Position numbers and translations under genes: made by a program. 64,000 nt of DNA from Sciurus carolinensis (lineage: Eukaryota; Chordata; Mammalia; Rodentia; Sciuridae): NCBI RefSeq assembly GCF_902686445.1, contig NC_062224.1, positions 47,181,156 to 47,245,155 of the forward strand. Reading direction: 5' to 3'. How positions within the stretch are numbered: position 1 is the stretch's first letter; each line of letters begins with the position of its first letter. Positions 33,746 to 45,778 of this stretch are shown here, one piece after another. Under the pieces are notes generated by a model. It was given only the letters and a program-made list of their open reading frames with translations. It was not told the origin of the DNA and did not search any database.

Positions 33746-35747
33746 GCATTCTAGTCCCTCATTGTTACATGTATGAGGAACTGAAGGACTACACTTTGCT
33801 AAGGTGATAGCAATATGAAGACACTAATGTGGTAAATCCTTAACTTCACCTGAAAAATGACCTTACAGAAATCATAGTACTATAATTAAATGACTTAGCA
33901 CCAGAAAAAGAGCTCTGGACTAGTAGATGAAACCAAATAAGATTTAGGGGTCTTGGCCAGGTCTGTGCCCTTGACCATCTCTGGGCACTCCATGAGCTTT
34001 CTGCACAGTTCCTCTTTGAGTCTTTACTTTCCTCACGAGAACTTCCTGTGCAGTTATGGAAGCATGGTTCTCTAAATTTCTTTTTTCTATTTTAAGATGA
34101 GGACATAATAGGCCTGTGCAAAAAGTTTATGCAAACAGTACTGGTGTTTTAAAAATGGAGCTGGTTTCTAAAAATGGAGCTCTGTAAGATGTAGTTACAG
34201 GAGTAATGGTCACAAAAGAGTCTTTCACAATCATGAAACAGAACAAAACACAAGGAAAAGAAGAAAATCAGAGACCCAAGCAGTTTGGCTTCACTGGGAG
34301 GGAATGATTCCTATGTTGTTATTTCAATATGTTGAGTGAAGAGAGACTTTTCAAAACCCAGCAAGCCCTTACAGATTAGTTAGTGTGTTAGCACCTTTTA
34401 TTGGTCCAGATTTGGCCTCGAGCAAATGGGGAAACCGGGTTCTGTTCTGGGGAATGTTCCACAGCTTTACTTTCTCAGAACTAGGAGAACATACTGATTT
34501 CCTTCTAACTTAATTTTCCAGCCTTGTTCTAGGCAATGTGGTAGGATGCAAAGATACATCTGATATGAACTTTGAGAAAGTCTTAAGGGGTGTTGGTTCT
34601 GTTTGGGAGGATACATATGGATATAATGTAATAATTCTTGTGCTTAGAGTAGTAGTACAGTCTACATACTGAGATTCAGAGAGGAGATGCTACTGCAAGA
34701 TGAAGCCAGTAGAGACTTCGTGGAGAAGAAACATCACTGTATCATGAGCCTGGAGCCTCTGCTGAACCTGGGTTCTGGGGCCTGTTGTGCTAAATAAGTC
34801 ATTTAAGGCTTCTGGGCTTCTGTTTCTTAATCTATGAATGGAGGGATGTGCTTCTATCTCACCTTCCCGCAACCTCAAAGGAAACCTACATACCCTCCCC
34901 ACACCTATTCTGGAAATATCAGGAAGTTCAGTTCCCATGCAGGCAGAAGGAGTCTAAAAGACTGGTTCTTCTGAGGGATGTTATATGGATTATTTCAAGG
35001 AAAATCATTATTATGAATTTTCCCCAACCTTCCAAACTATAGCAAACAATCTACAGTTTGGAAGCATTTTTTTTCAGAAGTGGAACAAAACTTATACATC
35101 ACTCAGATTCTGTGGTGGGATGTCCGTCTTAGGAGAGCCTTGTGATCTGCCAGAGAAACCCTCCCCAAATCTCTTTACCAGATTAAGGCCAGGCTATGAC
35201 AGGGTTGGATTTGGTGATGGAACTGAGCACAGAGGTGTGCTGCAGGGCCCTATCCCCTCCTCTGAACTTCCCTGCATGAGTTCTGGTTTATGGGACATGA
35301 CCATGGTTTAGAGGTATTGAGCTGTTCATTTCTTTTTTTTTAAGTCTATTTTTATCATAGAAATTTATGCACATTATTAAAAAGACAATATTAAAAGGTC
35401 AAATTCTCTGGATTAATTTTCTATCTCTTCAGGGAGCCCCTGAAAATGTCCTCCCACCCTGGCCAAGAACTTAAATCAAAATTAGTGCCACACTATATTG
35501 ATGACAGATTGACGGGAAGTGCCAAGGACAAGGAACTCTGAGTATCTTCTCTCCAGGTACACTTGAGATGGGACTGTGTGTCAGGCTAACAAATGGGAGG
35601 GCCTGCTACCAAAGGAGGGCGGGGAAACTGGTGTTGGGAGACACCAGATTGTAGCCACACCACATACATTAGTTCTAATTTATGTTGGTAACACTCGAGG
35701 ATAATTCTAATGTTTAAGTGTTTAATTTAAGTTCAGAAGCCATCATT
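33746..35747. other. Unique DNA
   Basis: About 2 kb with no gene. AAAAATGGAGCT is directly repeated at about 34151 and 34170. A T-run lies near 35332. Frames of 64-108 codons at 34690-35311 overlap and show no domain. Confidence 0.4.
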
Positions 35748-35762
35748 AAGAAGTAACTACAT

Positions 35763-37358
35763 AAATGGCCATACTACCAAAAGTACTATACAGATTCAAT
35801 GCAATTCCAATTAAAATCCCAATGATGCACCTTACAGAAATAGAGCAAGCAATCGTGAAATTCATCTGGAAGAATAAGAAACCCAGAATAGCTAAAGCAA
35901 TCCTTAGCAGGAAGAGTGAAGCAGGGGGTATTGCAATACCAGAACTTCAACTATACTACAAAGCAATAGTAACAAAAATGATGGTATTGGTTCCAAAATA
36001 GACAGGTAGATCAATGGTACAGAATAGAGGACATGAACACAAACCCAAATAAATACAATTTTCTCATACTAGACAAAGGTGTCAAAAATATGCAATGGAG
36101 AAAAGATAGCCTCTTCAACAAATGGTGCTGGGAAAACGGGAAATCCATATGCAGCAGAATGAAACTAAACCCCTATCTCTCACCCTGCACAAAAATCAAT
36201 TCACAATGGATCAAGGACCTTGGAATCACACCAGAGACCCTGCACCTCATAGAAGAAAAAGTAGGTCCAAATCTTCAACATGTCGGCTTAGGATCAGACT
36301 TCCTCAACAGGACTCCCATAGCACAAGAAATAAAAGCAAGAATCAATAACTGGGATAGATTCAAACTAAAAAGCTTTCTCTCAGCAAAGGAAACTATCAG
36401 TAATGTGAAGAGAGAGCCTACAGAGTGGGAGAAAATCTTTGTCACTAATACTTCAGATAGAGCACTAATTTCCAGAATATATAAAGAACTCAAAAACTCT
36501 ACACCAAGAATACAAATAACCCAATCAACAAATGGGCTAAGGAAATGAACAGACACGTCACAGAAGATCTACAAGTAATCAACAGATATATGAAAATTGT
36601 TCAACATCTCTAGTAATAAAAGAAATGCAATTCAAAACTACCCTAAGATTCTATCTCACCCCAATTAGAATGGCGATTATCAAGAATACAAGCAACAATA
36701 GGTGTTGGAGAGGATGTGGGGAAAAAGGTACACTCATACATTGCTGGTGGGGTTGCAAATTAGTGCAGCCACTCTTGAAAGCAGTGTGGAGATTCCTTAG
36801 AAAACTTGGAATGGAACCACCACTTGACCCAGCTATCCCACTCCTTGGCCTATACCCAAAGGACTTAAAATCAGCATACTACAGAGATGCAGCCACATCA
36901 ATGTTCATAGCTGCTCAATTCACAATAGCCAGATTGTGGAACCAACCTAGATGCCCTTTAATTGATGAATGGATAAAGAAACTGTGGTATACATATACAA
37001 TGGAATATTACTCAGCTATAAAGAATAATAAAATTATGGCATTTGCAGGCAAATGGATGAAATTGGAAAATATCATGCTAAGTGAGATAAGCCAATCTCA
37101 AAAAAAACAAAGGACGAATGATCTCGCTGATAAGCAGATGATGACATGGGAGTGGGAGGTGGGGCAAGAATGGAGGAAGAAGGGACTGTATAGAGGGAAA
37201 AGAGGGGTGGGAGGGGTGGGGGGAAGGAAAAATAACAGAATGAATCAAACATCATTACCCTATGTATGATTACACAAATGGTATGCCTCTACTTCATGTA
37301 AAAACAGAGAAACAAGATGTATCCCATTTGTTTACAATAAAAATAAATTAAAAAAAAG
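35763..37358 (+). mobile_element. 5'-truncated L1 with ORF2 C-terminal remnant and target duplications
   Basis: About 1.6 kb of L1 in forward orientation begins inside ORF2. The protein is split into three conceptual pieces: 35765-36001 ([16 protein letters not shown] region), 36033-36548 (DSLFNKWCWENGK, INNWDRFKLKSF) and 36625-37269 ([33 protein letters not shown]). One frame break is near 35972-35982, one lies between about 36480 and 36515, and one is a missing A in the A-run at 36593-36596. Only the C-terminal cysteine-rich region of ORF2 is represented, with no reverse-transcriptase or endonuclease core. The 3' UTR has a G-rich tract at 37204-37223 and an A-rich tail to 37358. AAGAAGTAACTACAT (35748-35762) and AAGAAGTAAATACAT (37359-37373) are a 15-bp target duplication with one mismatch. 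It cannot move by itself. Confidence 0.95.
37204..37223 (+). other. G-quadruplex motif in L1 3' UTR
   Basis: Four runs of 3-6 G separated by single bases (T, A, T). A polypurine G-rich tract in this position is a known feature of mammalian L1 3' UTRs. The minus-oriented L1 copies at 21319 and about 62591 show the matching C-rich tracts. Confidence 0.85.
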
Positions 37359-37373
37359 AAGAAGTAAATACAT

Positions 37374-37916
37374 GCCATGCTCTGGGCTAGGCGCTGTGGT
37401 TGTCTGCAAGGCCATTTGAAACAGCACAGAACTGGTGCCTGCCCTTCTGAGTACTAGCATGGTGCATCTCCTTGGCCTCTTTTGCCAGGAAGGGCTACTT
37501 GGGCAGCAGAAAAATGCATCAGCAAAAGAATAGGGCTATGCCTCCCCCAGCACCTGCACCTCCACCAAATTCCTTGTTTCGAGCATCCTAACCTTCCGTT
37601 ATTGGTTTGGACACCCACCTGGTATCTAGCCAGACCTTCACCATTCTGCTTCACTCCCACATCTAGCTTTGCCTAACTTGGATAAACTCATGAATAAATG
37701 ATTAGTGATATATTAAAAAATCTACCTTCCACTTTTACAGGATCTATAAAGTGAACCCCTAAAAGTGTTAGGGGTACAGATGTAACCAGACCTTCAGAGC
37801 TCATGAAGCTTTGGCTGCCTCCAGGGTACAGATGGCAGACTGGACAAAAAGCAGCTATGGAGGAGTAAGGGATATAGACAGTGCACTGAGGACCCTGGCT
37901 GAGTCTTCAGTGTGCT

Positions 37917-37917
<1 letters not shown>
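37374..37917. other. Unique DNA
   Basis: No gene was recognised. Two opposed 64-68 codon frames at 37454-37676 are mirror images of the same balanced sequence. Confidence 0.35.

Positions 37918-37961
<44 letters not shown>
37918..37961 (+). repeat. (GT)n microsatellite
   Basis: About 22 uninterrupted GT units, followed by degenerate TATATCTGTG and ACACACAT-type sequence to about 38030. It is a plain dinucleotide repeat and likely length-polymorphic. Confidence 0.95.
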
Positions 37962-37963
<2 letters not shown>

Positions 37964-38565
37964 ACCTGTGTATATATCTGTGATTTCATGTGTGTGTTTA
38001 TCTACATATACGCACACACATATGTATGTTGCTAAGCAAGTATCCTTTAATTAAAAGTAATAAATCTCCTTTTGCTTAAGTGACAGGTGTTTGGAATCAT
38101 TTTGCTTTCGGCCTTTCTTAACAGGAAAAGCAGATCTGGAGAGGAAGAACAGATTGAATATTCTGATCTGGGTCTAATCCTTCAGCAGCCAGCAGGATTA
38201 AGAAATGAGGCTGGTGCTGCAGAAGAGAGACAAAATAAGGCTATGCAGTGAGTGCCAGTGTTCTACCTGAGAAGAAGGCAGCTGGAAGGGAGCCTTTGTC
38301 AAGCTCTGGACCTAAGTGGTTGCTTTCAACTTCTTAAGGGTTCACTTGTTAATATTTAAGAGAAAAACAGAAAAGTCTGACTAATTACTAATTTCTAGTA
38401 TATTTTCCCTTGAAAAGGTTGCTGGTTTAGTAAGGCCTGTCCACTTGGGTATCCCCAGAACTGGAGGGACCCAGGGCTGTGGAGGGTCCCATGATGGTTT
38501 CTTGATGGGAAGTGGGTTGTCAAAGCATCTTGAACCAGAAGTTGAGAACGCTCATCGTCAAAGCC
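37962..38565. other. Unique DNA
   Basis: No gene or named repeat was recognised. Confidence 0.35.
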
Positions 38566-38899
38566 CATTTTACTTTGTAACAGAATACCCAGGACTGGGG
38601 ACTTATAAAGAACTAAAGTTTATTTCGTTTACTGTTCTAAAAGCTGGTCCTGGCATCTGCTAAGGGCCTGTGAGTTGTGTCGTCCCATGGTGGAAAGGTA
38701 AAATTGTGAGAGAGAGAAAAAGGAGGATGAACTCCCCCTTTATATAACCAACCCACTTCTCCAATAGTGGCATTAATGTATTAATAAGAGCCACACCCCC
38801 ATGACCTAATCGCCTTTTTAAAGTTCCCACCTCTTAATACCATTACAGTGACAATTAAATTTCAACCTGAGTTACGGAGGGGTCATGCAAACCATAGCA
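38566..38899 (-). mobile_element. MLT1-type LTR
   Basis: The plus strand reads TACCCAGGACTGGGGACTTA, CCCATGGTGGAAAGGTAAAA, CCCCCATGACCTAATCGCC and ends near CATGCAAACCATAGCA, the reverse of an MLT1-class LTR of about 330 bp. Confidence 0.75.
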
Positions 38900-39084
38900 T
38901 TCATCATCCCCATAGAGGAGTTAGGAGGGGAGCTTGTGAAATTTTCAGAAACAGTCGGATTTCCAAATGACAAGGGATCAGGCTGACAATGACTTTGTTA
39001 AGAAAGGCAAAGCCCTCTGTAGACAGAAGGAAGTGAGGGTGGTGGCACAAAGCACAGGCACTTGTGTGGTGCTGCCCAGGTAGC
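38900..39084. other. Unique DNA
   Basis: Short interval between the LTR and a MIR; nothing recognised. Confidence 0.3.
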
Positions 39085-39265
39085 AAGCCTGGTTCCAGCA
39101 GCTCTTAGCTCTGCAACTTTGAGCAAGTGACTTAGCCCCTCCATCTCCAACTCTCTTGATAGCTAAAATGGAGATAATAATATGTAGTATGTGGATGCCC
39201 ATACAATTTTGTGAGGATAAGATGCAGTAGCAAATACATAGCTATAACACATATATATATCAAAT
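39085..39265 (+). repeat. MIR SINE
   Basis: AACTTTGAGCAAGTGACTTAG, ATAGCTAAAATGGAGATAATA and ATTTTGTGAGGATAAGATGC follow the MIR core in forward orientation. Confidence 0.75.
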
Positions 39266-39364
39266 ATATGTAACGAATTTTATCTATCTATCTATAATCT
39301 GTACATAATGTTAGCTATTATCATCACTACTCACCTTATGGGTCTTTTTCCCCCCCTTAACTCT

Positions 39365-39460
39365 ATGATTTCTTTTTTTAAAACCTGTTCTTTTTAGATA
39401 TATGTGACTGTAGAATACATTTTGACATATAATACATACATGGAGTATGTCTTATTCCTG
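39365..39460 (-). mobile_element. L1 3'-end fragment
   Basis: TCTTTTTAGATATATGTGAC and TACATACATGGAGTATGTCT match the start of the sciurid L1 tail seen at 49090. About 95 bp remains. Confidence 0.7.
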
Positions 39461-40309
39461 ATGGGTATTTACTTATGTCAGAAAGGAATAAGAGAATTAC
39501 ATCCTAATCAGAAAGATTTCAGAACCGAAAGAAACTTGTTCATCATCTCTCCCTTCAAAGAAAAATCCTGTGAAAGTATAGAAAAATCAACTTACTGTAT
39601 GTTATATAAGCACATAAATTATTTAGGTACAATATTTTATGAGTAATTTCATAAAGGAGAATGAGCTTAGATAAGAAAGGGCATTCTGTTTCATCTGTAG
39701 TGTTGTTATTTTATTGTTTTTTAAAATAAGAAATATTGAAAGAAATATTGCAATAATTGAATAGCAGTTGGTTCTGGGTGGTAGGTATGGGAGTGTTTGG
39801 GTAAGATTATTTTAGGTTTTAATAGCATTTTCTAAATTTCTTAAAATCACAAAGTGTTTAAAAGAAACAAAAGAAGCCAAGATATTAATTCCAGAAGGCA
39901 AGTGATCCGTCTGTGGTCCCTATGAATAATGAGGACAAGCTGGAGGAGAATCTTGATTTTCTAGGAACTCTTTTCATGTCCATCACACTGGAAGACAGAC
40001 ATTGGCAGAGGTGGACCCCTGTGGACTCCTGCGAGAAGAGATGGAGGCATGCTCTTCTGCTGAAGATGGCCTTTGCCTCCCTGGTTTTACCAGATCAGAA
40101 TGCATTTTTGACAATTTTTACTCTTTCATATTTCACTTGATCAGCCAACTTTGACAGACACTTCTAAAAAAGCAACCTTCCCAAGGGAATATGAGAAATT
40201 GGGAATTAGTAAGGTTTTTCTGATTTTCTTTTAAAATATTAAGTCAGTCTGGCCCCCAATTTGCTTTATCAGCAAAAGCCAATTGATTTATTTTTGCAGT
40301 CTCTGTTGG
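39461..40309. other. Unique DNA
   Basis: No gene was recognised. A 75-80 codon frame at 39404-39646 begins within the L1 fragment and is not conserved-looking. Confidence 0.35.
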
Positions 40310-40320
40310 TATAATTTAAC

Positions 40321-40327
40321 TTCTCTC

Positions 40328-40359
<32 letters not shown>

Positions 40360-40433
40360 GGTGCTGAGGATTGAACCCAGGGCCTTATGAAGGCAAGGCA
40401 AACACTCTACCAAATGAGCTATATCCCCAGCCC
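40321..40433 (-). mobile_element. ID-like SINE with (CT)n/T tail
   Basis: The plus strand starts with a CT run and a T-run (the expanded A tail), then GCGGTGCTGAGGATTGAACC and AATGAGCTATATCCCCAGCC. TATAATTTA flanks both sides (40310-40318 and 40434-40442) as a probable short target duplication. Confidence 0.9.
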
Positions 40434-40442
40434 TATAATTTA

Positions 40443-40639
40443 CCTTTCTGATACTATATTCGTTTTTCATTTTCAGAAATGTTATTAAAGGGAGCAGAAT
40501 GATTCAGATTAAGTGTACCAATGAAATAAAATTTAGAAGAAATATCAACATTTTTTCTTGTAATGTAGTTACCTGACCTTCTTTCCAAAGAGGGGTTCTG
40601 CACCTCAGAATAGGTGACAATGTAGTGTGGGAAAGACGC
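40443..40639. other. Unique DNA
   Basis: Nothing recognised between the ID and the MIR. Confidence 0.3.
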
Positions 40640-40810
40640 TGGTCAATGGGTCAGCTGCATGGGGTCAAGTCCTGGTTCAGAATTGTGTGACCTTGGGCAA
40701 GTGACTTACCCTCTGGGTTGATGAACTCAAACATAAAATGTGACATAATATACTTCCTAGCACAGAATTACTGTGAGAAATAGCATAAGGCAAGATAATA
40801 GTTGAGGAAA
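40640..40810 (+). repeat. MIR SINE
   Basis: TCAAGTCCTGGTTCAGAATT, GTGACCTTGGGCAAGTGACTT and CAAACATAAAATGTGACATA match the MIR head and core in forward orientation. Confidence 0.8.
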
Positions 40811-41095
40811 TACTTTAGAAATTAGTCACCCAAATGCCAAGTAATTTTATTCCATGCTTCCCTGTTTCAACTTGCTTGAACAGTGGTATCCCAACTGCTG
40901 GAGTGCCAACGTTTATTTCTTTTTTTCAGTGGTTTAATTCAAAGTCCCTGTGGATGCAGTCCTTCTTAGAGGTCCCTTACTTGGTGCCCCTTACTTACCC
41001 CACCATGGTACCAAGCTGAACAACATCATTTTTAGATTAAGATGTTAGGTTTCTTCTGGATACAATGACTACTTTTTCCTTTATAATTAAAAAGT
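40811..41095. other. Unique DNA
   Basis: No feature was recognised. Confidence 0.3.
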
Positions 41096-41281
41096 GAACA
41101 AGATGTAGTGGTGCACGCCTGTCATCCCAGATGGGGAGATTGCAAGTTCAGGGCCAGCCTTAGCAACTTAGTGGGGCCTTAAGCAACTTAGTGAAAATAA
41201 AAAATTAAAAAAATAAGAAGGGCTGAGTATGTAGTTCAGTGGTTAAGTGCCCCTGGGTTCAATCTCTGGTACCAAAATAAA
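41096..41281 (+). mobile_element. Composite B1/ID-like SINE
   Basis: A B1-like arm (AAGATGTAGTGGTGCACGCC, GTTCAGGGCCAGCCTTAGCA), an A-rich linker near 41195-41218 and an ID arm (GGGCTGAGTATGTAGTTCAG, GGGTTCAATCTCTGGTACC). No clear target duplication remains. Confidence 0.88.
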
Positions 41282-41429
41282 GGAGAGAGATACTTTGAAA
41301 CTATGTAAAATCTCTTATTCTTTTCAAACCTCCACCCACTAGCTTTAGCAGGAATGTGTTTCTAATTCTCTCCCTCCCTCCATATTCATGGTTGGTGCTT
41401 TGTTCTATAGCAAGAGCCTTACCCTTTGC
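41282..41429. other. Unique DNA
   Basis: Short interval, nothing recognised. Confidence 0.3.
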
Positions 41430-41695
41430 TCATTTATTTCTTTGTTCATTTATTTGTCAGTATCAGTATCAGTATCAGTATGAACTCATGGATTGTTATT
41501 CTACATAGTGGTTTATAGTCCACTGTATCACTTTACTTTGATGTTCAAGTTATCCCCACTTGGTCCGTCAGAACCCCAAGCTGGTTCCCATATCCTTTTG
41601 GCATATCCCCATCAATTCTTTGAGTTTTCCTTTCTTTCTGGAAAAACAAATCATGTGTTTTTGTTTTCCTCTGACAATCCATTTAATCTGGCATG
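41430..41695 (-). repeat. Ancient L1-type 3' remnant with a (CAGTAT)4 block
   Basis: TTATTTCTTTGTTCATTTATT, CAGTATGAACTCATGGATTG and TTTTGGCATATCCCCATCAA resemble the distal part of the same ancient L1-type repeat as at 22160-22680. CAGTAT is expanded to four perfect copies at 41458-41481. Confidence 0.55.
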
Positions 41696-41985
41696 ATTTT
41701 AGAATTGTGTGTAGATTTCAACAGACAGGATAGGGATTTTGGTCAAAGGCAAAAGACACTATCTCTGGATAAAGTGATAACTTGAAGCATCTCTTTCCTG
41801 GCTCTCTGGAGAATTAGTGGAAAAATACGAAGAAAAAAAAAGACTCCATTACAAGAGTTGGAAATTAAAGAAGAGTTCTACCTGTGAATTAGGAGCTTGG
41901 TTTCTCTCCTTGAGAAACAACTTTTCTTAGGAAATAGGTGGGAGAGAAGGAATAAGGGTAAAAGTGAAAACAGGACATTTATTCA
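41696..41985. other. Unique DNA
   Basis: No feature was recognised apart from an A-run near 41832. Confidence 0.3.
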
Positions 41986-42110
41986 CTCAACAAATATTTT
42001 TTTAACAAATATTTATTGAACACTTACTATGTGCCCAGCAAAGTCCTGTTCAGTTAACGGAAGAGATGAAGATCTCTTCCTTGGTGGAACTTGCACTCTA
42101 GCAGGGAAGA
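41986..42110 (-). repeat. MIR/L2-like remnant
   Basis: AATATTTATTGAACACTTAC, then ATGTGCCCAGCAAAGTCCTG and TTGGTGGAACTTGCACTCTA, a widespread MIR/L2 3'-end signature in reverse. Confidence 0.55.
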
Positions 42111-42561
42111 GAGCCACAGGAAAGGATGTCCATGAGGGTAACCCCCCTCACTGAACAAGGATTTGAAGGTGGTAAAGGAGTGAGCCTGGAACTATCTGGA
42201 TGATGAACAGGGGGGAAGAATCTCAGGGGTTGAGGGGAGACTGATGGCATGGGATGAATATGTAGTTTGTATGGAATCAGAAAGAAGGGCAGCCTGCCAC
42301 TGGGACCACATTACAATTTCAGAGGAAGATTTGACATCAGCTGCACTTGAACCTTCAGGAAGCTTATGTTATTGAACCACATTTGACTGACTTTTCTTCA
42401 TATTCATGAAAAACCCCAAGTATGACCAACTCTGACAGCAAAGAATGTGTGGATGTACAGGTGGGATTGCAGAACTTGGACCAAGCATTGCCATGTGTCC
42501 CAGACCTAGGGTGGTCACAGCTGAGGCAGGCAGCCTCACTTTGCACCTGACCCATGATCTG

Positions 42562-42569
42562 TGACGTCA
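42562..42569. promoter_or_regulatory. Perfect cAMP-response-element palindrome
   Basis: TGACGTCA, the full 8-bp CREB/ATF site, occurs in unique, repeat-poor DNA. One full site every few tens of kb is expected by chance, so function is unproven. Confidence 0.3.
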
Positions 42570-45342
42570 AGCAACAGTGCCTCTGGTTTCCAGAACCTTA
42601 GGACATATGGTGCTCCTGGAGTATTCCCATCAGGCAGTTAGGCCTTTGGAAGTCTGGTGAGTAATTAACTTTTGGAACTTCCTTATCATTTGTCTTAGTC
42701 GAGATCTCTTTTAACAATCGGGTTACTCAATTAAAGCATGCCAGAAAGGCCCTTTGTTTCCTATAGCCTGTGGAGTACAACAGCATTGCAAAAATAGCTT
42801 TTACTGTATCAGGCTCCAGAGGTCCCATCTCTCTCACCAAACCCAACATGTGCATTTTTTCCACAGCCCAGGGGGTTGGGGGCACTGCCCTCTCTCTCCT
42901 GTGCCATCTGCTTCCACAATGCTAACCTCAACGGAAGTTTGTCTCTCTGTAGCAGAGACATTGCTTGATTCTGTAAATGTGTGGTTTCCCACTGACACCT
43001 AAGAAAAAAGAAACAGGGTCTGGGAGACAGTTTATACCAAATTCATTTAGTCTCTGCTCCTCAATGGACTTTCCATGAAACTTCTACTTGTTTTCCTTTT
43101 GGTTTCACTGTCCATTGACCAGCCCTGCTTCCATGACTAAGACCTTAACAGGCATGAATAGCAAGGATTATTGCTCACCCCAGTGGATCTTTAGGAAACA
43201 CAAAACAACAACAACAACAAAAGAATTGCTTGCAAATCCCCCCCTTCTTCCTCCTGGAGCTCTGCCTGGTTTGTAGGCCCTGAGGTCCCTTTTGAAACTG
43301 AGTGGGAAGCTGAGGTTCTTCCAGCTTCCTTTACCTGGTGTTAGAAATGGAAGGTACCAGGTGGTCCAGTGCTCTCTGGCTGGTCTCTGAAACTTGGAAC
43401 CCCAACATACCTTTGCTTTTCTGGGAGCTGTGACTGGCTGGGACTAGAGCAGGAACTCTCTCTCCAGGACTGAAAGGGACAGAGAACCCAGAGGGAGCTC
43501 TTAGAGACATGAATCTTGCCCCACAAAGTTATAAGAATTGTCTAGAGAGTGGTCAGAAGGAAAGACCCAGAAGCAGTTATGCAGGTGAGGTGTGGATCCA
43601 GGAATTGGGGTCCAGGGAAATGGAAGAAATACAGGAAGTCAGAGATGACTGTTTCCAACAGCATCTGTAACTTGCACTTGCTTCTGTGGCCCAGGGATGT
43701 GAAGGGATGGGTTTACCAGAAACAAAAAGCTGGGGGGACATGTGCAGAAATTTCTGCTGGGGTGAACTTCTCTCATCTGTCACATCTGGTTATTGCTCCT
43801 GACAGTTGGAGTACTTCAGTTTGGGTTTTAGCTGAAGGATATCACCACAACACTCACTGGTGGGTTTAGCTGGAGATCAAAATGACACACGTCAGGGATG
43901 ATGTACCCACGTAGCAGGGTGGTGAGATTTGGGTCCAGAATTTCAGATCCATGATTCTCCATGGGCAGAAGGTGATTGGTAGCATCTTAAGATATTTTTG
44001 ATGATCACACCTGAAATGGCGATTTGATTGGCATCTTAAAGGACAGGAATGCTGTTATTTTATAATCTCTAGAAATTATCTGTGCCTCGTAAGAAAGAAT
44101 TATCCAACACCAAAGTTAACAAACTTGCCTGAACTGCAAAAATGCAAAGTTTTAAGTTAGTCACTAAGAGGATATTCAGTCCCTCTAGGGTCTAGTTCAA
44201 GGTTAAAGAGACTTAATAACAGTTGAAAGTAGAGGACATATACAGCCAGGTAGTACATACCTTGTGCAAAGCTCACACATTTGGAAAACAAAGGCCTTGC
44301 CTTCAAGAAAACTTGGAATTAAAAGATTCTTATCTATTTCTACAACCCCTGGTTTTAATCTTCAAGGTACTAAGATTTTCCAATAATTTATTATTTCCAG
44401 ATAGACAATCTTCCTTGTGCTGCATCTACTCTTAACTTCCCTGGGAGAGTCAAGATTGCTTGGGAAAGTTAGGAACTGATCATCTTGCCTCTTCATCCCT
44501 CACTATCTTATTTATATAGCAACCGAGAAAAAATGTTCTATTGGGTACCAGGAAAAAAAAATCACTTTGCTTTTCTGGCATAGGTTTGCTCTCTTGTGAG
44601 ATGAATTAGTCCACCAGATGATCTCCAAGCTTTGGCAATACCCATGGAGTTCAGAAGGCCTAAGGCAGCCATTCTCTTGGAATCACAAGGGTTATTTCCT
44701 GCTCTTGCACTTTAAAATGAGAAAACACTGGATATCATCAGTATAAAGGCATGGTTGGGTTTTTCTGACACTAAACATAGTGCTCCTTACTCAGAAGAGG
44801 AGGGACCTGGGGAAAGTTGGAGGACCCGCTTGGTCTTGGAAATGAGAAGACCAATTCCCCTGACCCAAGGCAGTCTTTCCTTTACTTAGCTACAGTCTGA
44901 GGCAGGTGACTTGTCATCCACCAGTTCTCTTGCCAGGTCTTTTCCCCCACAGTCTTCTCACCTCTCAGTTCCAGAAGGAATAGAGGTTAATGTTTCTAGA
45001 GAAATCTCTAGCACAGCTGCTTGTTAAGTTTGATTTTCAGATAGAAAACATTTTGTTGTTTTGGTATTAGCATGCTTTAGATATTGTGTGGTTCAGTTGA
45101 AGTATGTCTCAAATACTGAAGATTTATTTGTTAAGTCAGACAACTCTAGTGAGGGGAGGGAAGGGAAAGGAGCAAAGGCGGAAGTGGGGCCCCAGCGGGG
45201 ACTGCACCCCAGCATTGGACTTCGTCCTTGGCTTCCCCAGTGCTCTTCCCCTCTCTGCAACAGGCAGGGAAGAGAAAGAGGACTGGCTTCCCATAGGGCC
45301 AGCAGCTGGGGGGAAAGTTGGTTCAGGGGGTGGGGAACCCTA

Positions 45343-45353
45343 GGGGATTCCCC
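45343..45353. promoter_or_regulatory. Kappa-B-like site in GC-rich patch
   Basis: GGGGATTCCCC fits the NF-kappa-B consensus GGGRNNYYCC and is almost palindromic. It sits in a G-rich patch with several GGGG runs (45309-45365). Confidence 0.25.
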
Positions 45354-45584
45354 TGGGGATCTGAGGGGAAGAGACTCACATTCAGAGCTTGCTGGGAGCT
45401 GGTTGTTTCTAAGAATCAAGGTCTGATGTCACTTGTACATTGAGAGGGCCCCTCAGGGCAGCTTCTGGGACACTCCAGTGAAGGACTGCTCCTGTAAATA
45501 AATGAATGGAGAGGAGGAGGCCAAGGAGAGACTCTGAGGGCTGATTGGTTGGGAAGCTCCAGTTATTGCTGCGTGGGCATTCAA

Positions 45585-45778
45585 CCTTGTCAGATCATAT
45601 TCCCACCTTTTGATTATACTTTTAAAATTTGTTCTAATTGGTTATTTGACAGTAGAATGCATTTGACACATTGTACACAAATGGAGCAAAATTCCTCTGA
45701 CTGTACATGGTGCAGAGTCACACCAGTAATGTAATCATACATGTACACAGGGTAACAATGTCCGTCTCATTCCACTTA
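45585..45778 (-). mobile_element. L1 3'-end fragment
   Basis: TTGTTCTAATTGGTTATTTG, CACATTGTACACAAATGGAG, GTAATGTAATCATACATGTA and AATGTCCGTCTCATTCCAC match the sciurid L1 tail also found at 21120 and 62455. Confidence 0.85.

Larger units (their letters stand above)
42111..45584. other. Long repeat-poor unique block
   Basis: About 3.5 kb with almost no recognised repeats and no gene. It includes a perfect CRE palindrome (42562-42569) and a GC-richer patch at 45150-45400 with a kappa-B-like site (45343-45353). Frames of 106-121 codons at 43549, 45061 and 45093 overlap on both strands, which indicates composition rather than coding. Confidence 0.4.

Noticed and set aside
34115..34160. Mariner-like terminal phrase (GCCTGTGCAAAAAGTTTATG)
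   Set aside because: No matching second end within a plausible distance; too short to call.
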